Shown here: one piece after another, positions 43,291 through 52,859 of the stretch
How the letters are laid out: every line of letters begins with the position of its first letter
Numbering within the stretch: the stretch's first letter is position 1
Origin: Gordonia sp. OPL2
GTDB lineage: Bacteria; Actinomycetota; Actinomycetes; Mycobacteriales; Mycobacteriaceae
DNA: 64,000 nt
Assembly (NCBI RefSeq): GCF_003797825.1
Contig: NZ_RKME01000013.1
Span: 78,073-142,072, forward strand
Direction of reading: 5' to 3'
Notes under the pieces: model-generated
Databases searched by the model: none
What the model saw: the letters and a program-made list of their open reading frames with translations, nothing else
Told to the model about the DNA's origin: nothing
Program-made: the position numbers and the translations under genes

Positions 43291-44816
43291 CGGGTGTCGT
43301 CCTCACCGATCGCGTCGACCTGCGCGTTGATCAGGTCGCCCGCCGTCTGCACCAGCAGGTCACGATCCTTGAACTGTGGATCGAGATCAACCGTGACCGA
43401 GTTGCCGCGGAAGAGCACGGTGACAAAGGTGTTGAGGTTGCGCGCGACCGTCATCTCCGGCCGCGGGAACTCGGCGTCGGCGTCGTGGTTGTCGACTGCG
43501 ATGACCGTGACCCGTTGCGTCGTCGTCCCGTTGTTCCATTGCCAGAAGATCCGGTTGAAGGTCAGATAACTCTGATCGTCGACGACGGTCTGCAGGTGCC
43601 CGGTCACCCCGTGCGGGAGCGCGACGGGTTGCGACTCACTGATGCGATCCCCGACGAGGTCGTAGACGAAGGTGAAGGGGTAGACGTCGAAGCGCAGCGG
43701 ATAGCGCGTCTCGATGGCGTTGACGACGACCTTGCGCGGCCGCGCGAACTTGTCGAAGGCCAGACTTCCCTTGGCCTGGAAGAGGTCCTGGGTCGTCATG
43801 ATCGATCCACGACCGTACAGACGGGTGATCCAGTTGTACTCGTTGACATCACCGGCCACCCAGTTGGACGGCACGACGAGCGGAGGGCGGGTGTCGAGTC
43901 CCGGCACCTCGGTGTTCTCGGTGGTGCCGAAGCTCGGGATCGGGATGAAGAACATCCCCACGGCGAACACCACGATCACCCAGCCGGGGCGCCCCACCCG
44001 CGGAACGGAGACATCGATCATGTCGCGACCGAGCGGAGTCCACGAATCCTTGTGGCGCCGACGATAATCCACGTAGAGCCATGCACTGGCCACGAGCGCC
44101 GCACCCACACACGGAAGGGTCTGATAGACCCAGCCCGGAGCGGTCGGATGGAAGGTGCGCAAGCCGACGAGGGTGATGATCCCGACCGTCGTGGTGATCG
44201 CGGCCCCCAGCAGTCCTCGTCGCAGAGTGCGGCCGGTGGCCACGCCACTCGCCACTGCGCCGAAGGCGATCATCACACCGCCGGCCGCCCACGGTCCACC
44301 TCCGAGGAGGAGTACTTCGACCCGGTAGGGCACCGGGAAGATCATCAGCAGCAGCAACCACGGCCACTTGTAGCGAGCCACCGGGCGTAACCCGAACACG
44401 AGGATGCAGCTGCCGAGGAGGAACAGCCACAGCGAGAGCAGATCGACGTGGGTGGTGAGGTAGGACGTGGCATAGCGGAGGTTCATGACCGAGAACGTCA
44501 ACGACACGATCAGGACGATGATCCCGACGATGACGTCGGTCTGACGATCCCGGATCGGCAGCTCGTCGCCGCGCCGCCACGAGGTGCCGATGGCGGCGAT
44601 GACGACGAGCAGGACGACCGCCGGCAGATACGTGATGGCGGTCTGCGCGCGCATCTCGATCACCAGGGCGCCCAATGTCGGCCAGAACGCGACCACCGTC
44701 GCCACCAGCACGAGCGTCCACCGCAGGGCGATCGTCGCCGACGTGTTGCCCGCCAACCGCTCTCGGAAGCCGGGACCACGCGCCGCCGGGGTTGGCGCGG
44801 CGTCGGTCAGTGTCAT
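43287..44816 (-). CDS. Polytopic membrane protein of the polysaccharide operon (exosortase-like?)
   Basis: 509 residues from the ATG at 44816 (ATGA overlap with the BcsB-like gene). Nine predicted membrane helices, then an outer C-terminal domain of about 215 residues with no recognised fold. The stretch GLRPVARYKWPWLLLLMIFPVP resembles the G-x-R...P..L..F-P-I-P signature of exosortases, and a PCVG cysteine in helix 8 and RTFHP nearby might be remnants of the Cys-Arg-His triad, but the standard ACSG motif is missing. EpsI-like similarity of the C-terminal domain is only suggested. It may be an exosortase relative or a new membrane component of polymer export; function is inferred solely from context. 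Confidence 0.55.
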   Translation of the reverse strand: MTLTDAAPTPAARGPGFRERLAGNTSATIALRWTLVLVATVVAFWPTLGALVIEMRAQTAITYLPAVVLLVVIAAIGTSWRRGDELPIRDRQTDVIVGIIVLIVSLTFSVMNLRYATSYLTTHVDLLSLWLFLLGSCILVFGLRPVARYKWPWLLLLMIFPVPYRVEVLLLGGGPWAAGGVMIAFGAVASGVATGRTLRRGLLGAAITTTVGIITLVGLRTFHPTAPGWVYQTLPCVGAALVASAWLYVDYRRRHKDSWTPLGRDMIDVSVPRVGRPGWVIVVFAVGMFFIPIPSFGTTENTEVPGLDTRPPLVVPSNWVAGDVNEYNWITRLYGRGSIMTTQDLFQAKGSLAFDKFARPRKVVVNAIETRYPLRFDVYPFTFVYDLVGDRISESQPVALPHGVTGHLQTVVDDQSYLTFNRIFWQWNNGTTTQRVTVIAVDNHDADAEFPRPEMTVARNLNTFVTVLFRGNSVTVDLDPQFKDRDLLVQTAGDLINAQVDAIGEDDTR

Positions 44817-46768
44817 CCGGCAGCCGACCGCCCGCGACGACGACGCACGAGCAGTGTGCCGCCGATCACCGCGCCGACCAGGATCACCGCGCCGACCAGG
44901 ACGCCGACGATGGTGCCCCACGAGCCCGTCGAGCCGGAATCGTCACTCTCCGGGTTCACCGCCGTCGAGTTCACCGCGACGGGGTCGTTGTCGGCGATCT
45001 TCAGGATCGCGTCACCGTCAACCGCTGCCCACCTCTGATCGGTGGACAGATAGTCCAGCAGCGAGTCGAGATCACCGGCATCGTTGGTGGAGGTGGCGAC
45101 CAGGACACTCCGGTCACCCGATCGAGTCACCTCGAGAGCGCCGAAGCTGATACCGGGGTCCAGCGTCACCGACGACGACCCGCCGCCCGGTGAGACGACG
45201 CTGAGCTTGCGCCCATCGGCGCGCAACGGCAGATCCAGCGACGGCAGCCCCGTCCCGTCCGCCGCGATCAGGATCGCGGGTTGCCCGGAGGACGACGCCG
45301 AGTCCATCGACACCACGTCGATCCCCAACGGCACCGCCGACATCCCCTGCAATCCGGCGGCGATCGACACCGCCCGGGACACGTCGCCGGCATCACCCTT
45401 GGTCCAGGCGAGTTGGGTTCGTGGCATCAACGACTGGGGCAGCGATTGGAAACCCTGCGGCTGGGGCGGATCGGCCGCCTCGGACCGGACCTCTCCGGAC
45501 GAGCTGAGGCTCAAGGTGCTGCGGTAGCCGTTGCCACAACCCTCACTCAGATCGCCACGTTGCAACACGAGGGAGATCGGCGTGTAGCGGCGGACGACGT
45601 CGTCGGGGATGTCGACCCACTGGTTGTACGAACCGGACTCGTCGGTGGGGATCGTCGCGATGGTGCGATCGCCCGAACGCACCGCGATGAGACCGTCACT
45701 GTCGCGTGGGCCGGGACTGTAGGAGCCCGACAGTTGGACGCTGATGCCCTTCGACGGACGACCGAGTCTGGTCTGGTCGATCCCGAAGTCGATGGTCGGC
45801 CAGGCCGCCGACGTGACCGACTGATCGCCGATGCCCAGGTCACCGAGGGTCTGCACCGACGGCGCGATCTGCGGCGCGTTGTGCAGCGCTCCCGCCACCG
45901 CAGCCGAACTCAGGGCGATGGGAGCCATGTTCGACGTGAGGAACTGGGTCTGGGTGACGAGTTCGTCGGCCGAGCCGCCGATGACGAGATACGCGGACCC
46001 GTCGTTGGGCTGAAGCGACAGACCGGGATTCGCCTGCGTGTTGATGACGATCTGGCGTTCGAGTGGTCCGGGAACGGTCGGCGGGGTCATGTTCGATCGC
46101 GGCAGCGCGACGGTTCGGACCGGGACCTGCGCGGCGCCATAATTCGCCACCACGGCCGTGGCGAGGTTGACCGCTGCCGCACCCTCTGCCTGCTGCACGT
46201 CGTCGGGGATGTAGATCGTCAGCCCGCGCAGGATCGGCGGCAGGAACTCGGCCACCGAATCCGGGATCGCCTCCCGGCCCGTGTAGGAAACGGTCGCATT
46301 GACCATCCGAAATGCGTTCTCGGGGTCGAATTGACAGAGACCCTGGACCCGGAGGTATGCCCGCAGGACGATATCGGCGGCATTCTGGTCGACACGCAAT
46401 CCGCGCAGCGGCAATTCGATCGGGGAATTGGGCTCGGGATTGATCGGGGTCCGCGAGATCAAGCGTTCGTCCTGCAGGACATCGACGCTGCCGCCGGTCA
46501 CGAACGCCGGCAGCTCGGACAGGCCGCGGAGCACGGACGGCGTGAGGTTCTGCGGCACCGGCAGCTTCATGCTGACCTCACCCTGCTGACCTGGGAAGGA
46601 GATCGTCGACGACGACCCGAGATCCTGCAGACTCAACGGTGGTGGCGGGTCACCCGGAGCTGCCGCGGACGGTGCTGCGAAGCCGATGAGGGAGGCGATC
46701 ACCGCCGCGACGGCGATGACGACCGAAACTCTGCGGCTTCCACGGCGAGAACTCTGGCGCACAACCAT
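44813..46768 (-). CDS. BcsB-like cellulose synthase periplasmic subunit homologue
   Basis: 651 residues. A signal peptide (VIAVAAVIASLIGFAAPSAAA), a beta-rich extracytoplasmic domain from about 45 to 600, and a C-terminal membrane anchor (TIVGVLVGAVILVGAVIGGTLLV) with a basic tail. The pattern of alternating carbohydrate-binding-like and flavodoxin-like segments (PRSNMTPPTVPGPLERQIVINT, YLVIGGSADELVTQTQFL) fits BcsB, which guides the nascent glycan outside the membrane. It is the first gene of the four-gene operon. A 243-base divergent region upstream separates it from the alpha/beta-hydrolase gene. Sequence similarity to BcsB is judged by eye and by its GT2 partner. Confidence 0.78.
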   Translation of the reverse strand: MVVRQSSRRGSRRVSVVIAVAAVIASLIGFAAPSAAAPGDPPPPLSLQDLGSSSTISFPGQQGEVSMKLPVPQNLTPSVLRGLSELPAFVTGGSVDVLQDERLISRTPINPEPNSPIELPLRGLRVDQNAADIVLRAYLRVQGLCQFDPENAFRMVNATVSYTGREAIPDSVAEFLPPILRGLTIYIPDDVQQAEGAAAVNLATAVVANYGAAQVPVRTVALPRSNMTPPTVPGPLERQIVINTQANPGLSLQPNDGSAYLVIGGSADELVTQTQFLTSNMAPIALSSAAVAGALHNAPQIAPSVQTLGDLGIGDQSVTSAAWPTIDFGIDQTRLGRPSKGISVQLSGSYSPGPRDSDGLIAVRSGDRTIATIPTDESGSYNQWVDIPDDVVRRYTPISLVLQRGDLSEGCGNGYRSTLSLSSSGEVRSEAADPPQPQGFQSLPQSLMPRTQLAWTKGDAGDVSRAVSIAAGLQGMSAVPLGIDVVSMDSASSSGQPAILIAADGTGLPSLDLPLRADGRKLSVVSPGGGSSSVTLDPGISFGALEVTRSGDRSVLVATSTNDAGDLDSLLDYLSTDQRWAAVDGDAILKIADNDPVAVNSTAVNPESDDSGSTGSWGTIVGVLVGAVILVGAVIGGTLLVRRRRGRSAAG

Positions 46769-47011
46769 CGGGCCCTTTCAGACATGATGCGCGGATACTC
46801 GGCGGCACAACATACTCCACTGGATCTTCCAGAAAGAAACTATCGGAACAAGCGGGCATCGGCATCGCCAATCGGCGGAGTTGTGCCGATCAGTGATGAT
46901 CGTGACCGACGCCGGCGCGTCGACATCGACGGCTCGTCGTTGTGGGATCGAGTCACAACTGTTTCCCGTCGGCCGCGTGTGGTCTGGAACGATGGCGGGG
47001 TGTCCAGCGTC

Positions 47012-47806
47012 ATGACGGGTGAGCGGATCGACGGCGGCGTCTACGTCGACCTCGGCGGTCGGCGCGTCTGGCATTTCGTCGGCGGAGAACCGTCCGGCCA
47101 GCCGACGGTCCTGCTCCACGGTGCTTTCGGCTCGGCGTCGGCCTGGGGCGCGCAGTTCGCCGACCTGACCGCCGCGGGCCTCGCGATCCACGCACCCGAA
47201 CGCAGCGGACACGGCCACTCACCCGACCACGACGGCCCGTTCACCTATTCGGACATGGTGGCCGAGACCATCGCCTACCTCGAGGAGCAGGTGGAAGGCC
47301 CCGCGCATCTCATCGGGTGGAGTGATGGTGCGGTGATCGCGCTCTTGGTCGCTAAGTACCGTCCCGACCTCGTCAACCGTGTCGTCGTGGTGTCGTTCTA
47401 CGTCAATCGCGCCGATCAGGACGCGGACGAGTTCTTCCAGTTGATCGAGTCGCGGGACACCGCGACGGTCGACTTCCTGCGCAGCGGCTACGTCGACATC
47501 ACGCCCGACGGTCCCCAGCACTTCGACGTCGTCTACGACAAGACCGTGTCCATGCTCGCGCAGGAGCCCGCCTACGACTACGCGGAGTTCACCGATGTCG
47601 ACGTCCCGATCCTGCTCGTCGCAGCGGATCGCGGGGTGGCACGCGTCGATCACATCCTCGCGCTGTCGCGCGCACTCCCCCAGGCCCGTCTGGCCGTCCT
47701 GCCGGGCACCCACATCCTGCCCGTCGAGTCACCCGAGCTGTTCAACCCGCTGGTCGTGGCGTTCCTGACGGCCGATCCCCCGAGCCATTGGGTGCCGCAT
47801 CCCTGA
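47012..47806 (+). CDS. Alpha/beta-hydrolase
   Basis: 264 residues from the ATG at 47012 (GTG at 47000 also possible). Hydrolase fold with HGAFGSASAW oxyanion loop, nucleophile elbow GWSDGAVI (Ser104), acid VAADRGVARVDH and base GTHILPVES. The frame remains open for 1.7 kb upstream because it is antisense to the BcsB-like gene; that part is not coding. The substrate is unknown; members include esterases, epoxide hydrolases and dehalogenases. It is divergent from the polysaccharide operon. Confidence 0.85.
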   Translation: MTGERIDGGVYVDLGGRRVWHFVGGEPSGQPTVLLHGAFGSASAWGAQFADLTAAGLAIHAPERSGHGHSPDHDGPFTYSDMVAETIAYLEEQVEGPAHLIGWSDGAVIALLVAKYRPDLVNRVVVVSFYVNRADQDADEFFQLIESRDTATVDFLRSGYVDITPDGPQHFDVVYDKTVSMLAQEPAYDYAEFTDVDVPILLVAADRGVARVDHILALSRALPQARLAVLPGTHILPVESPELFNPLVVAFLTADPPSHWVPHP

Positions 47807-47845
47807 CGCGACGCGGTTCGCGACCGTTCGGGTCCCGATGTGCGT

Positions 47846-49396
47846 TCAGGCCGATGCGTGCACTCGCTGCCACGCCGCGCGGCGGGCACCGTCGGGGTCG
47901 GACTGCACACGGTCGGGGTCGTCGATGATGAGCACGCGACGCGTCTCGGTGTCGTAGACCGGCCAGCCCACACCCGGCACACCACCCGTCGCGAAGGCTC
48001 CCCACCGGTCCTGTACGTCGGCGATCACCCGGCCCGTGGACCGCCAGTCGCCCACCGCGAGCCCCGCGCCGATCGCGGTGCGGTAGGCCCCGAACACCGC
48101 GAACATCTCCGTCGCGTGGGTTGCGCCCATGCCGGTCGCGGCGAGGACCCGGGTCCGGAAGTCGTAGCGGTAGACATAGGTCGGGGCGACAGCACTGTGC
48201 CCTTCGGCGAAGGCCACCATCGGCGCCCAGAACACCGAATCGGCGGTGAGTTGCACGTCGTCGCGCTTGCCGCCCGAATAGAGTGCTCGGATCTCGCGTC
48301 GGTCCTGCTCGTCGGACACGCGCAGCAGCGACTTCTCCGCGTCCGGCAGCACGTTCCACAAGCGGGTGAACAGCTGCCCCTCGTCGTGATTGCTGCCGAT
48401 GATGAGCGGCACCGGCAAGGTTCTACTCGCCGCGGCGACCGACAGCGGCGCCTCCCGCAGGTACTCGCCGTCGACGACCGGCCCGAACGGAATCGGGTCG
48501 AGACCCTCGACACGCTGGGCGAACGACATCAGCAGGTTGCCCGCCCGCAGGATGTCCTGCGCGGACGACCGGGCGAGCAAGCGCTGTGCCTCCTCGGCCG
48601 GGATCGGTTCGGCATCGGGGTCCACCGCGGTGGGTCGACGATCGGGATCGCGCAGGAAGCGGACGAACTGATCGGCAAAGATCCGGGCGGCGTCGGACGA
48701 GATGACGAGTTCGGGAGCAGGGCTCTCCGCGATCGCCCGCACGAACAGCCCCTCGGCGGCCGGGGTGCTCAGCAACGAGATGACCGCCGACCCGCCGGCG
48801 CTCTCCCCGAACACGGTGACATTCGCGGGGTCACCGCCGAAGGCCGCGATGTTGCGCTGCACCCACTGCAGCGCCGCGACCTGATCCTTGAGTCCCAGGT
48901 TGGAGTCGAGCGGCCGATCCTCGGTGGCGAATGCGCCGAGGTCGAGGTAGCCGAACGGCCCGAACCGGTACTGCACGGTCACGACGATCACGTCCTGCGA
49001 CCGGGCCAGCAACGAACCGTCATAGAGCGGAGTCGCCGCGGTGCCGAGGATGTAGGCGCCCCCGTGGATGAACACCATCACCGGTCGCGGCGTGGGAGAC
49101 GGGCGGTCCGGCGCGAAGACGTTGAGGGTGAGGCAGTCCTCGCCCATCGGCTGGTACTTGCCGGGCGCGACGGCGGTGAACCGCTTCTCCTGGATCGCCG
49201 CCTTGGCGAACCGCGTGCAGTCGCGCACGCCCGGCCACGGGTGGACCGGCTGCGGGTCTCGAAAGCGGAGTCCGGCGACCGGCGGCGCTGCGAACGGGAT
49301 GCCCTTCCAGCTGATCGTGCCGCGCCGGGTGCGCTTGCCCCGGGCACCCTCGACGATGCCATCGGCGGTGGTAACCCTGCTATCGATCGATGTCAT
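47846..49396 (-). CDS. Type-B carboxylesterase
   Basis: 516 residues from the ATG at 49396. Carboxylesterase/lipase family type B: EDCLTLNVFAPD, oxyanion HGGAYILG (111-118), LKDQVAALQWVQRNI, catalytic Ser199 in FGESAGGSAV, acid in NHDEGQLF and a histidine near the end (GATHATEMF). No signal peptide, so it is cytosolic. It hydrolyses carboxylic esters; in Actinobacteria similar enzymes act on varied esters such as p-nitrobenzyl esters. It is convergent with the alpha/beta-hydrolase gene (stops 39 bases apart). Confidence 0.92.
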   Translation of the reverse strand: MTSIDSRVTTADGIVEGARGKRTRRGTISWKGIPFAAPPVAGLRFRDPQPVHPWPGVRDCTRFAKAAIQEKRFTAVAPGKYQPMGEDCLTLNVFAPDRPSPTPRPVMVFIHGGAYILGTAATPLYDGSLLARSQDVIVVTVQYRFGPFGYLDLGAFATEDRPLDSNLGLKDQVAALQWVQRNIAAFGGDPANVTVFGESAGGSAVISLLSTPAAEGLFVRAIAESPAPELVISSDAARIFADQFVRFLRDPDRRPTAVDPDAEPIPAEEAQRLLARSSAQDILRAGNLLMSFAQRVEGLDPIPFGPVVDGEYLREAPLSVAAASRTLPVPLIIGSNHDEGQLFTRLWNVLPDAEKSLLRVSDEQDRREIRALYSGGKRDDVQLTADSVFWAPMVAFAEGHSAVAPTYVYRYDFRTRVLAATGMGATHATEMFAVFGAYRTAIGAGLAVGDWRSTGRVIADVQDRWGAFATGGVPGVGWPVYDTETRRVLIIDDPDRVQSDPDGARRAAWQRVHASA

Positions 49397-49465
49397 GTCA
49401 CCCAACATAGTGGACACCCCGCCGCGGATGCCGGGGGCCCGTGACGACGGTCACACGTCCGGCTC

Positions 49466-49528
49466 CGACGGCAACCTCACGACCGCCGACGGCAACCCCA
49501 GAATTGCCGACGGCAACCTCGCGACCGC
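49466..49528. repeat. Three 21-bp repeats downstream of pxpA
   Basis: Units start at 49466, 49487 and 49508, each beginning CGACGGCAACC. They are the reverse-strand version of the 21-bp units at 50337-50441, on the other side of pxpA. Confidence 0.8.
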
Positions 49529-49546
49529 CGCGTCGATCAGAGATCC

Positions 49547-50308
49547 TCAGCCCGCTGCCACGACCACCCCTGCGTCGGCGAGGGCTGCCCGCACCGCGCG
49601 CGCATGCTCGACTGCTCCCGGGGTGTCACCGTGGAGGCAGATCGATTCCGCCGACACCTGCACGCGTGACCCGTCGACCGCCATCACCTCGCCGTGCTCG
49701 ACCAACCTGACGACCCTTCGTGCGATCTCGGCGGTGTCGGTCAGGACGGCGTCCGACTCCGACCGCGGAACCAATGACCCGTCCGGTCTATAGGCACGGT
49801 CCGCGAACGCCTCGGTGATCACCGAGAGGCCACGCTCGGCCGCGAGGCGCAGGGAGAGCGACCCGGGCAGACCCATCAATGGCAGCGCCCCACCGAGTTC
49901 GACGATCGCCGCGACGACGGCGTCGGCCTGCTGCTCATGTGTGCCTATCGAATTATACAGTGCGCCATGCGGTTTCACGTACGTGACCTGCGTGCCGACG
50001 GATCGCGCGATCGCGTCGAGCGCACCGATCTGGTAGAGGATGTCCGCGGTCAACTGCGCTGGCTCGATGTCCATGAACCGTCGGCCGAAACCCTCCTTGT
50101 CGGGGTAGGACACCTGCGCACCGATGCGCACGCCGGCAGCGGCCGCGGCCCGACAGGTCGCCACGAGTTCGCGCGGCGTCCCGGCATGGAATCCACAGGC
50201 GACGTTCGCACTGGTGACGACGGCGAGCATGGCCTCGTCGTCACCCACGCCCTCGCCGAGGTCGGCGTTCAGATCGACCGTCGGACCGGAGCGTGCTGAG
50301 CTCGACAT
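49547..50308 (-). CDS. pxpA: 5-oxoprolinase subunit A (LamB/YcsF family)
   Basis: 253 residues. The LamB/YcsF family signature is clear: VDLNADLGEGVGDDEAML, SANVACGFHAGTPREL, GAQVSYPDKEGFGRR, YVKPHGALYN and ESICLHGDTPGAVEHARAVR. With PxpB and PxpC the family cleaves 5-oxoproline to glutamate using ATP. Neither partner gene is next to it here, so it may work with partners elsewhere or have another role. It is flanked on both sides by 21-bp repeat arrays in opposite orientation. The gene between two arrays looks like a separable unit. Confidence 0.92.
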   Translation of the reverse strand: MSSSARSGPTVDLNADLGEGVGDDEAMLAVVTSANVACGFHAGTPRELVATCRAAAAAGVRIGAQVSYPDKEGFGRRFMDIEPAQLTADILYQIGALDAIARSVGTQVTYVKPHGALYNSIGTHEQQADAVVAAIVELGGALPLMGLPGSLSLRLAAERGLSVITEAFADRAYRPDGSLVPRSESDAVLTDTAEIARRVVRLVEHGEVMAVDGSRVQVSAESICLHGDTPGAVEHARAVRAALADAGVVVAAG

Positions 50309-50336
50309 GGCGCCGAGTCTAGTGAGGCCCGCCCCC

Positions 50337-50441
50337 GGTTGCCGGCGGCGGCATTCTGGTTGCCGTCCGCGGTTCTGCCGTTGCCGTCGGCCGTACTGCG
50401 GTTGCCGTCGGCGATACTGCGGTTGCCGTCGGCGCGATCAG
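50337..50441. repeat. Five 21-bp repeats between rlmB and pxpA
   Basis: Contiguous units start at 50337, 50358, 50379, 50400 and 50421, with core GGTTGCCGTCGGC. No spacers separate them, so this is a tandem array and not a CRISPR. It lies in the 143-base region upstream of pxpA and includes the likely pxpA promoter and rlmB end. Confidence 0.85.
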
Positions 50442-50451
50442 AATGCTGCGC

Positions 50452-51408
50452 TCAGCGACGACGCTGGCGAGCGAACTCCGCGAGTACGACGCCGGCCGCG
50501 ACGGAGGCATTCAGGCTCTCGACGTTCCCTGCCATGGGTATCGACAGGATCGAGTCGCAGGTCTCACGGACCAGACGCGACAGGCCCTTGCCTTCGGAGC
50601 CGACGACGATGACCGTCGGTCCGGTGCCGTCGTAGTCGTCGAGCGTGACGTCGCCCTCGGTGTCGAGTCCGACGAGCTGAGCCCCCGACGCTGCCCAATC
50701 CTTCAGCGTGCGAGTCAGATTCGACGCCTGCGCGACGGGCAGTCGAGCCGCCGCGCCGGCGCTCGTCCGCCATGCCACCGCGGTGACACTCGCGCTACGA
50801 CGCTGCGGGATCACCACACCGTGCCCGCCGAACGCGGCAACCGAGCGGATGACCGCGCCGAGATTGCGTGGATCGGTGATGTTGTCGAGCGCCACCAGCA
50901 GTGGGGGCGTGCCGCTGTCGATCGCCGCGCGCATCAGGTCATCCGGGTGGGCGTACTGATATTCCGGGACCTGAAGGGCGATGCCCTGATGCAGACCGTT
51001 CGACGACAGCCGGTCGAGTTCGGGCTTGCCGACCTCGAGGATGGACACACCGGCGTCCCCGGCGAACTTGACCGCCTCGGCGACACGTTCGTCGGGCTCG
51101 GAGTTCGTCGCGATGTAGAGCGCCGTCGCCGGGACGCCCGCCCGCAGACACTCCAGCACCGGGTTCCGGCCCAGCACGTACTCCGGGCCGTCGTCTTTGC
51201 GATTCCGGTTGGGTCCACCGCGACCGGCGACCGACTTCGCCGTGGCCTTCGCGCGCTTGTGCGCCGGATGGTACGGACGGTCGACTGCCTTGGGGGTTGC
51301 GCCGCGCCCCTCGAGACCGCGTCGTCGCTGACCACCGGAACCGACGGTCTGCCCCTTCTTGCTGCCCGTCTTGCGGACCGCGCCTTTGCGTTTCGAGTTA
51401 CCGGCCAT
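50452..51408 (-). CDS. rlmB: 23S rRNA 2'-O-ribose methyltransferase (RlmB/TrmH family)
   Basis: 318 residues. A basic N-terminal extension of about 75 residues precedes a small substrate-binding domain ([29 protein letters not shown]) and the SPOUT methyltransferase core with the three motifs [30 protein letters not shown] and [18 protein letters not shown]. It methylates the ribose of G2251 or an equivalent in 23S rRNA, using S-adenosylmethionine. It matches Rv3579c in position, one base after the cysS stop, so the two are probably one transcript. Confidence 0.94.
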   Translation of the reverse strand: MAGNSKRKGAVRKTGSKKGQTVGSGGQRRRGLEGRGATPKAVDRPYHPAHKRAKATAKSVAGRGGPNRNRKDDGPEYVLGRNPVLECLRAGVPATALYIATNSEPDERVAEAVKFAGDAGVSILEVGKPELDRLSSNGLHQGIALQVPEYQYAHPDDLMRAAIDSGTPPLLVALDNITDPRNLGAVIRSVAAFGGHGVVIPQRRSASVTAVAWRTSAGAAARLPVAQASNLTRTLKDWAASGAQLVGLDTEGDVTLDDYDGTGPTVIVVGSEGKGLSRLVRETCDSILSIPMAGNVESLNASVAAGVVLAEFARQRRR

Positions 51409-51409
51409 G

Positions 51410-52804
51410 TCAGGAGGTTCCCTTCAGCGACCACTGCGCACCGTCGGGGGTGTCGGTGACCTCGATACCCGCCTCGGCGAGCCGGTCCCGCACCGCATCC
51501 GCGGTCGCCCAGTCCTTTTCCGCGCGCGCCCGTGCGCGACGCTGCAATTCGGCGCGCACCAGCACGTCGAGTGCCGTGGTGGCGGCGGACTCGTCGGCAC
51601 CCTCGTCGACCCAGTGCGGGTCGAGCGGATCGACACCGAGGATGCCCATCATCGCCCGCACCGACGACGCCGCCGCGAGCGCACCCGAACCGTCTCCGGA
51701 CTCGAGTGCCGTGTTGCCCTGTCGCACAGCGTTGTGCACGGCGGCCAGGGCCGCCGGGACGCCCAGGTCGTCGTCGAGGGCGCCGGCGAACTCATCGGGG
51801 ATGTCGCCGACCGGTACATCGCCGACCCGCGCAGACACCCGGGCCACGAAGGACTCGACGCGACGGTATCCGGCGGCCGCCTCGGTGAGCGCGCCGTCGG
51901 AGTACTCCAACATCGACCGGTAGTGGGCACTGCCCAGGTAATAGCGGAGTTCGACGGCCCGCACGCGTTCGAGCATCGCCGGGATCGACACGACGTTGCC
52001 GAGCGACTTGCTCATCTTCTCGCCGCCCATGGTCACCCAGCCGTTGTGTAACCAGTAGCGCGCGAACGGATCTCCCGCGCCGTGCGCCTGCGCGATCTCG
52101 TTCTCGTGATGCGGGAAGATGAGATCCATTCCGCCACAATGAATGTCGAACTCGGGACCGAGTAATGACGTGGCCATCGCCGAGCATTCGAGGTGCCAGC
52201 CCGGGCGACCGGGTCCCCACGGCGTCGGCCACGACGGCTCATCGGGTTTGGCCGCCTTCCACAGGGTGAAGTCCCGGGCATCCCGCTTTCCGGTGCCCGC
52301 GCTCTCACCCTGGTGCACGTCGTCGAGACGATGCCCCGACAGCGCACCGTAGTCGGGCAGGCTGAGCACGTCGAAGTAGACGTTCCCGTCGGACGCATAG
52401 GCGTGCCCACGCTCGATCAGCCGTTCCATGTACTCGACCATCTGCGTGATGAACCCGGTGGCCCGCGGCTCTCCCGACGGCGGCAGCACGCCGAGCGCGT
52501 CGTAGGCCGTGTCGAAGGCGCGCTCGTGCGTGGCGGCCCATTCCCACCAGGGCCGGCCGGCCTCCTCGGCCTTGCGGAGGATCTTGTCCTCGATGTCGGT
52601 GACGTTGCGGACGAACAGGACGTCGAGGCCCTTGTGTTCGAGCCAGCGACGCAGCACGTCGAAGGCGATGCCGCTGCGGACGTGCCCGATGTGCGGGACT
52701 CCCTGGACGGTCGCGCCACAGAGGTACACCGATGCGTGTCCGGGGTGCAGCGGGACGAAGTCGCGCACCTCTCGGGTAGCGGTGTCAAACAGGCGCAAGG
52801 TCAC
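51410..52804 (-). CDS. cysS: Cysteinyl-tRNA synthetase
   Basis: 464 residues from the GTG at 52804. A class I synthetase: [19 protein letters not shown] with the HIGH signature and a zinc cysteine, the remaining zinc ligands in CSAMA and HHENEIAQ, and [11 protein letters not shown] (KMSKS loop). It charges tRNA-Cys. Its length and order match CysS (Rv3580c), not the MshC ligase of mycothiol synthesis. It sits between ispF and rlmB on the same strand. Confidence 0.97.
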   Translation of the reverse strand: MTLRLFDTATREVRDFVPLHPGHASVYLCGATVQGVPHIGHVRSGIAFDVLRRWLEHKGLDVLFVRNVTDIEDKILRKAEEAGRPWWEWAATHERAFDTAYDALGVLPPSGEPRATGFITQMVEYMERLIERGHAYASDGNVYFDVLSLPDYGALSGHRLDDVHQGESAGTGKRDARDFTLWKAAKPDEPSWPTPWGPGRPGWHLECSAMATSLLGPEFDIHCGGMDLIFPHHENEIAQAHGAGDPFARYWLHNGWVTMGGEKMSKSLGNVVSIPAMLERVRAVELRYYLGSAHYRSMLEYSDGALTEAAAGYRRVESFVARVSARVGDVPVGDIPDEFAGALDDDLGVPAALAAVHNAVRQGNTALESGDGSGALAAASSVRAMMGILGVDPLDPHWVDEGADESAATTALDVLVRAELQRRARARAEKDWATADAVRDRLAEAGIEVTDTPDGAQWSLKGTS

Positions 52805-52859
52805 GACGAGCAATCCTACCTGGTCAGATTCGCGATCCGGGACCCGACGGCCGTGGGCG

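Noticed and set aside
45281..46999. N-terminal extension of the alpha/beta-hydrolase gene
   Set aside because: This open part is antisense to the BcsB-like gene; the hydrolase fold begins only after 47000.
50337..50441. CRISPR-like array
   Set aside because: The 21-bp units are contiguous with no unique spacers, and no cas genes are present.
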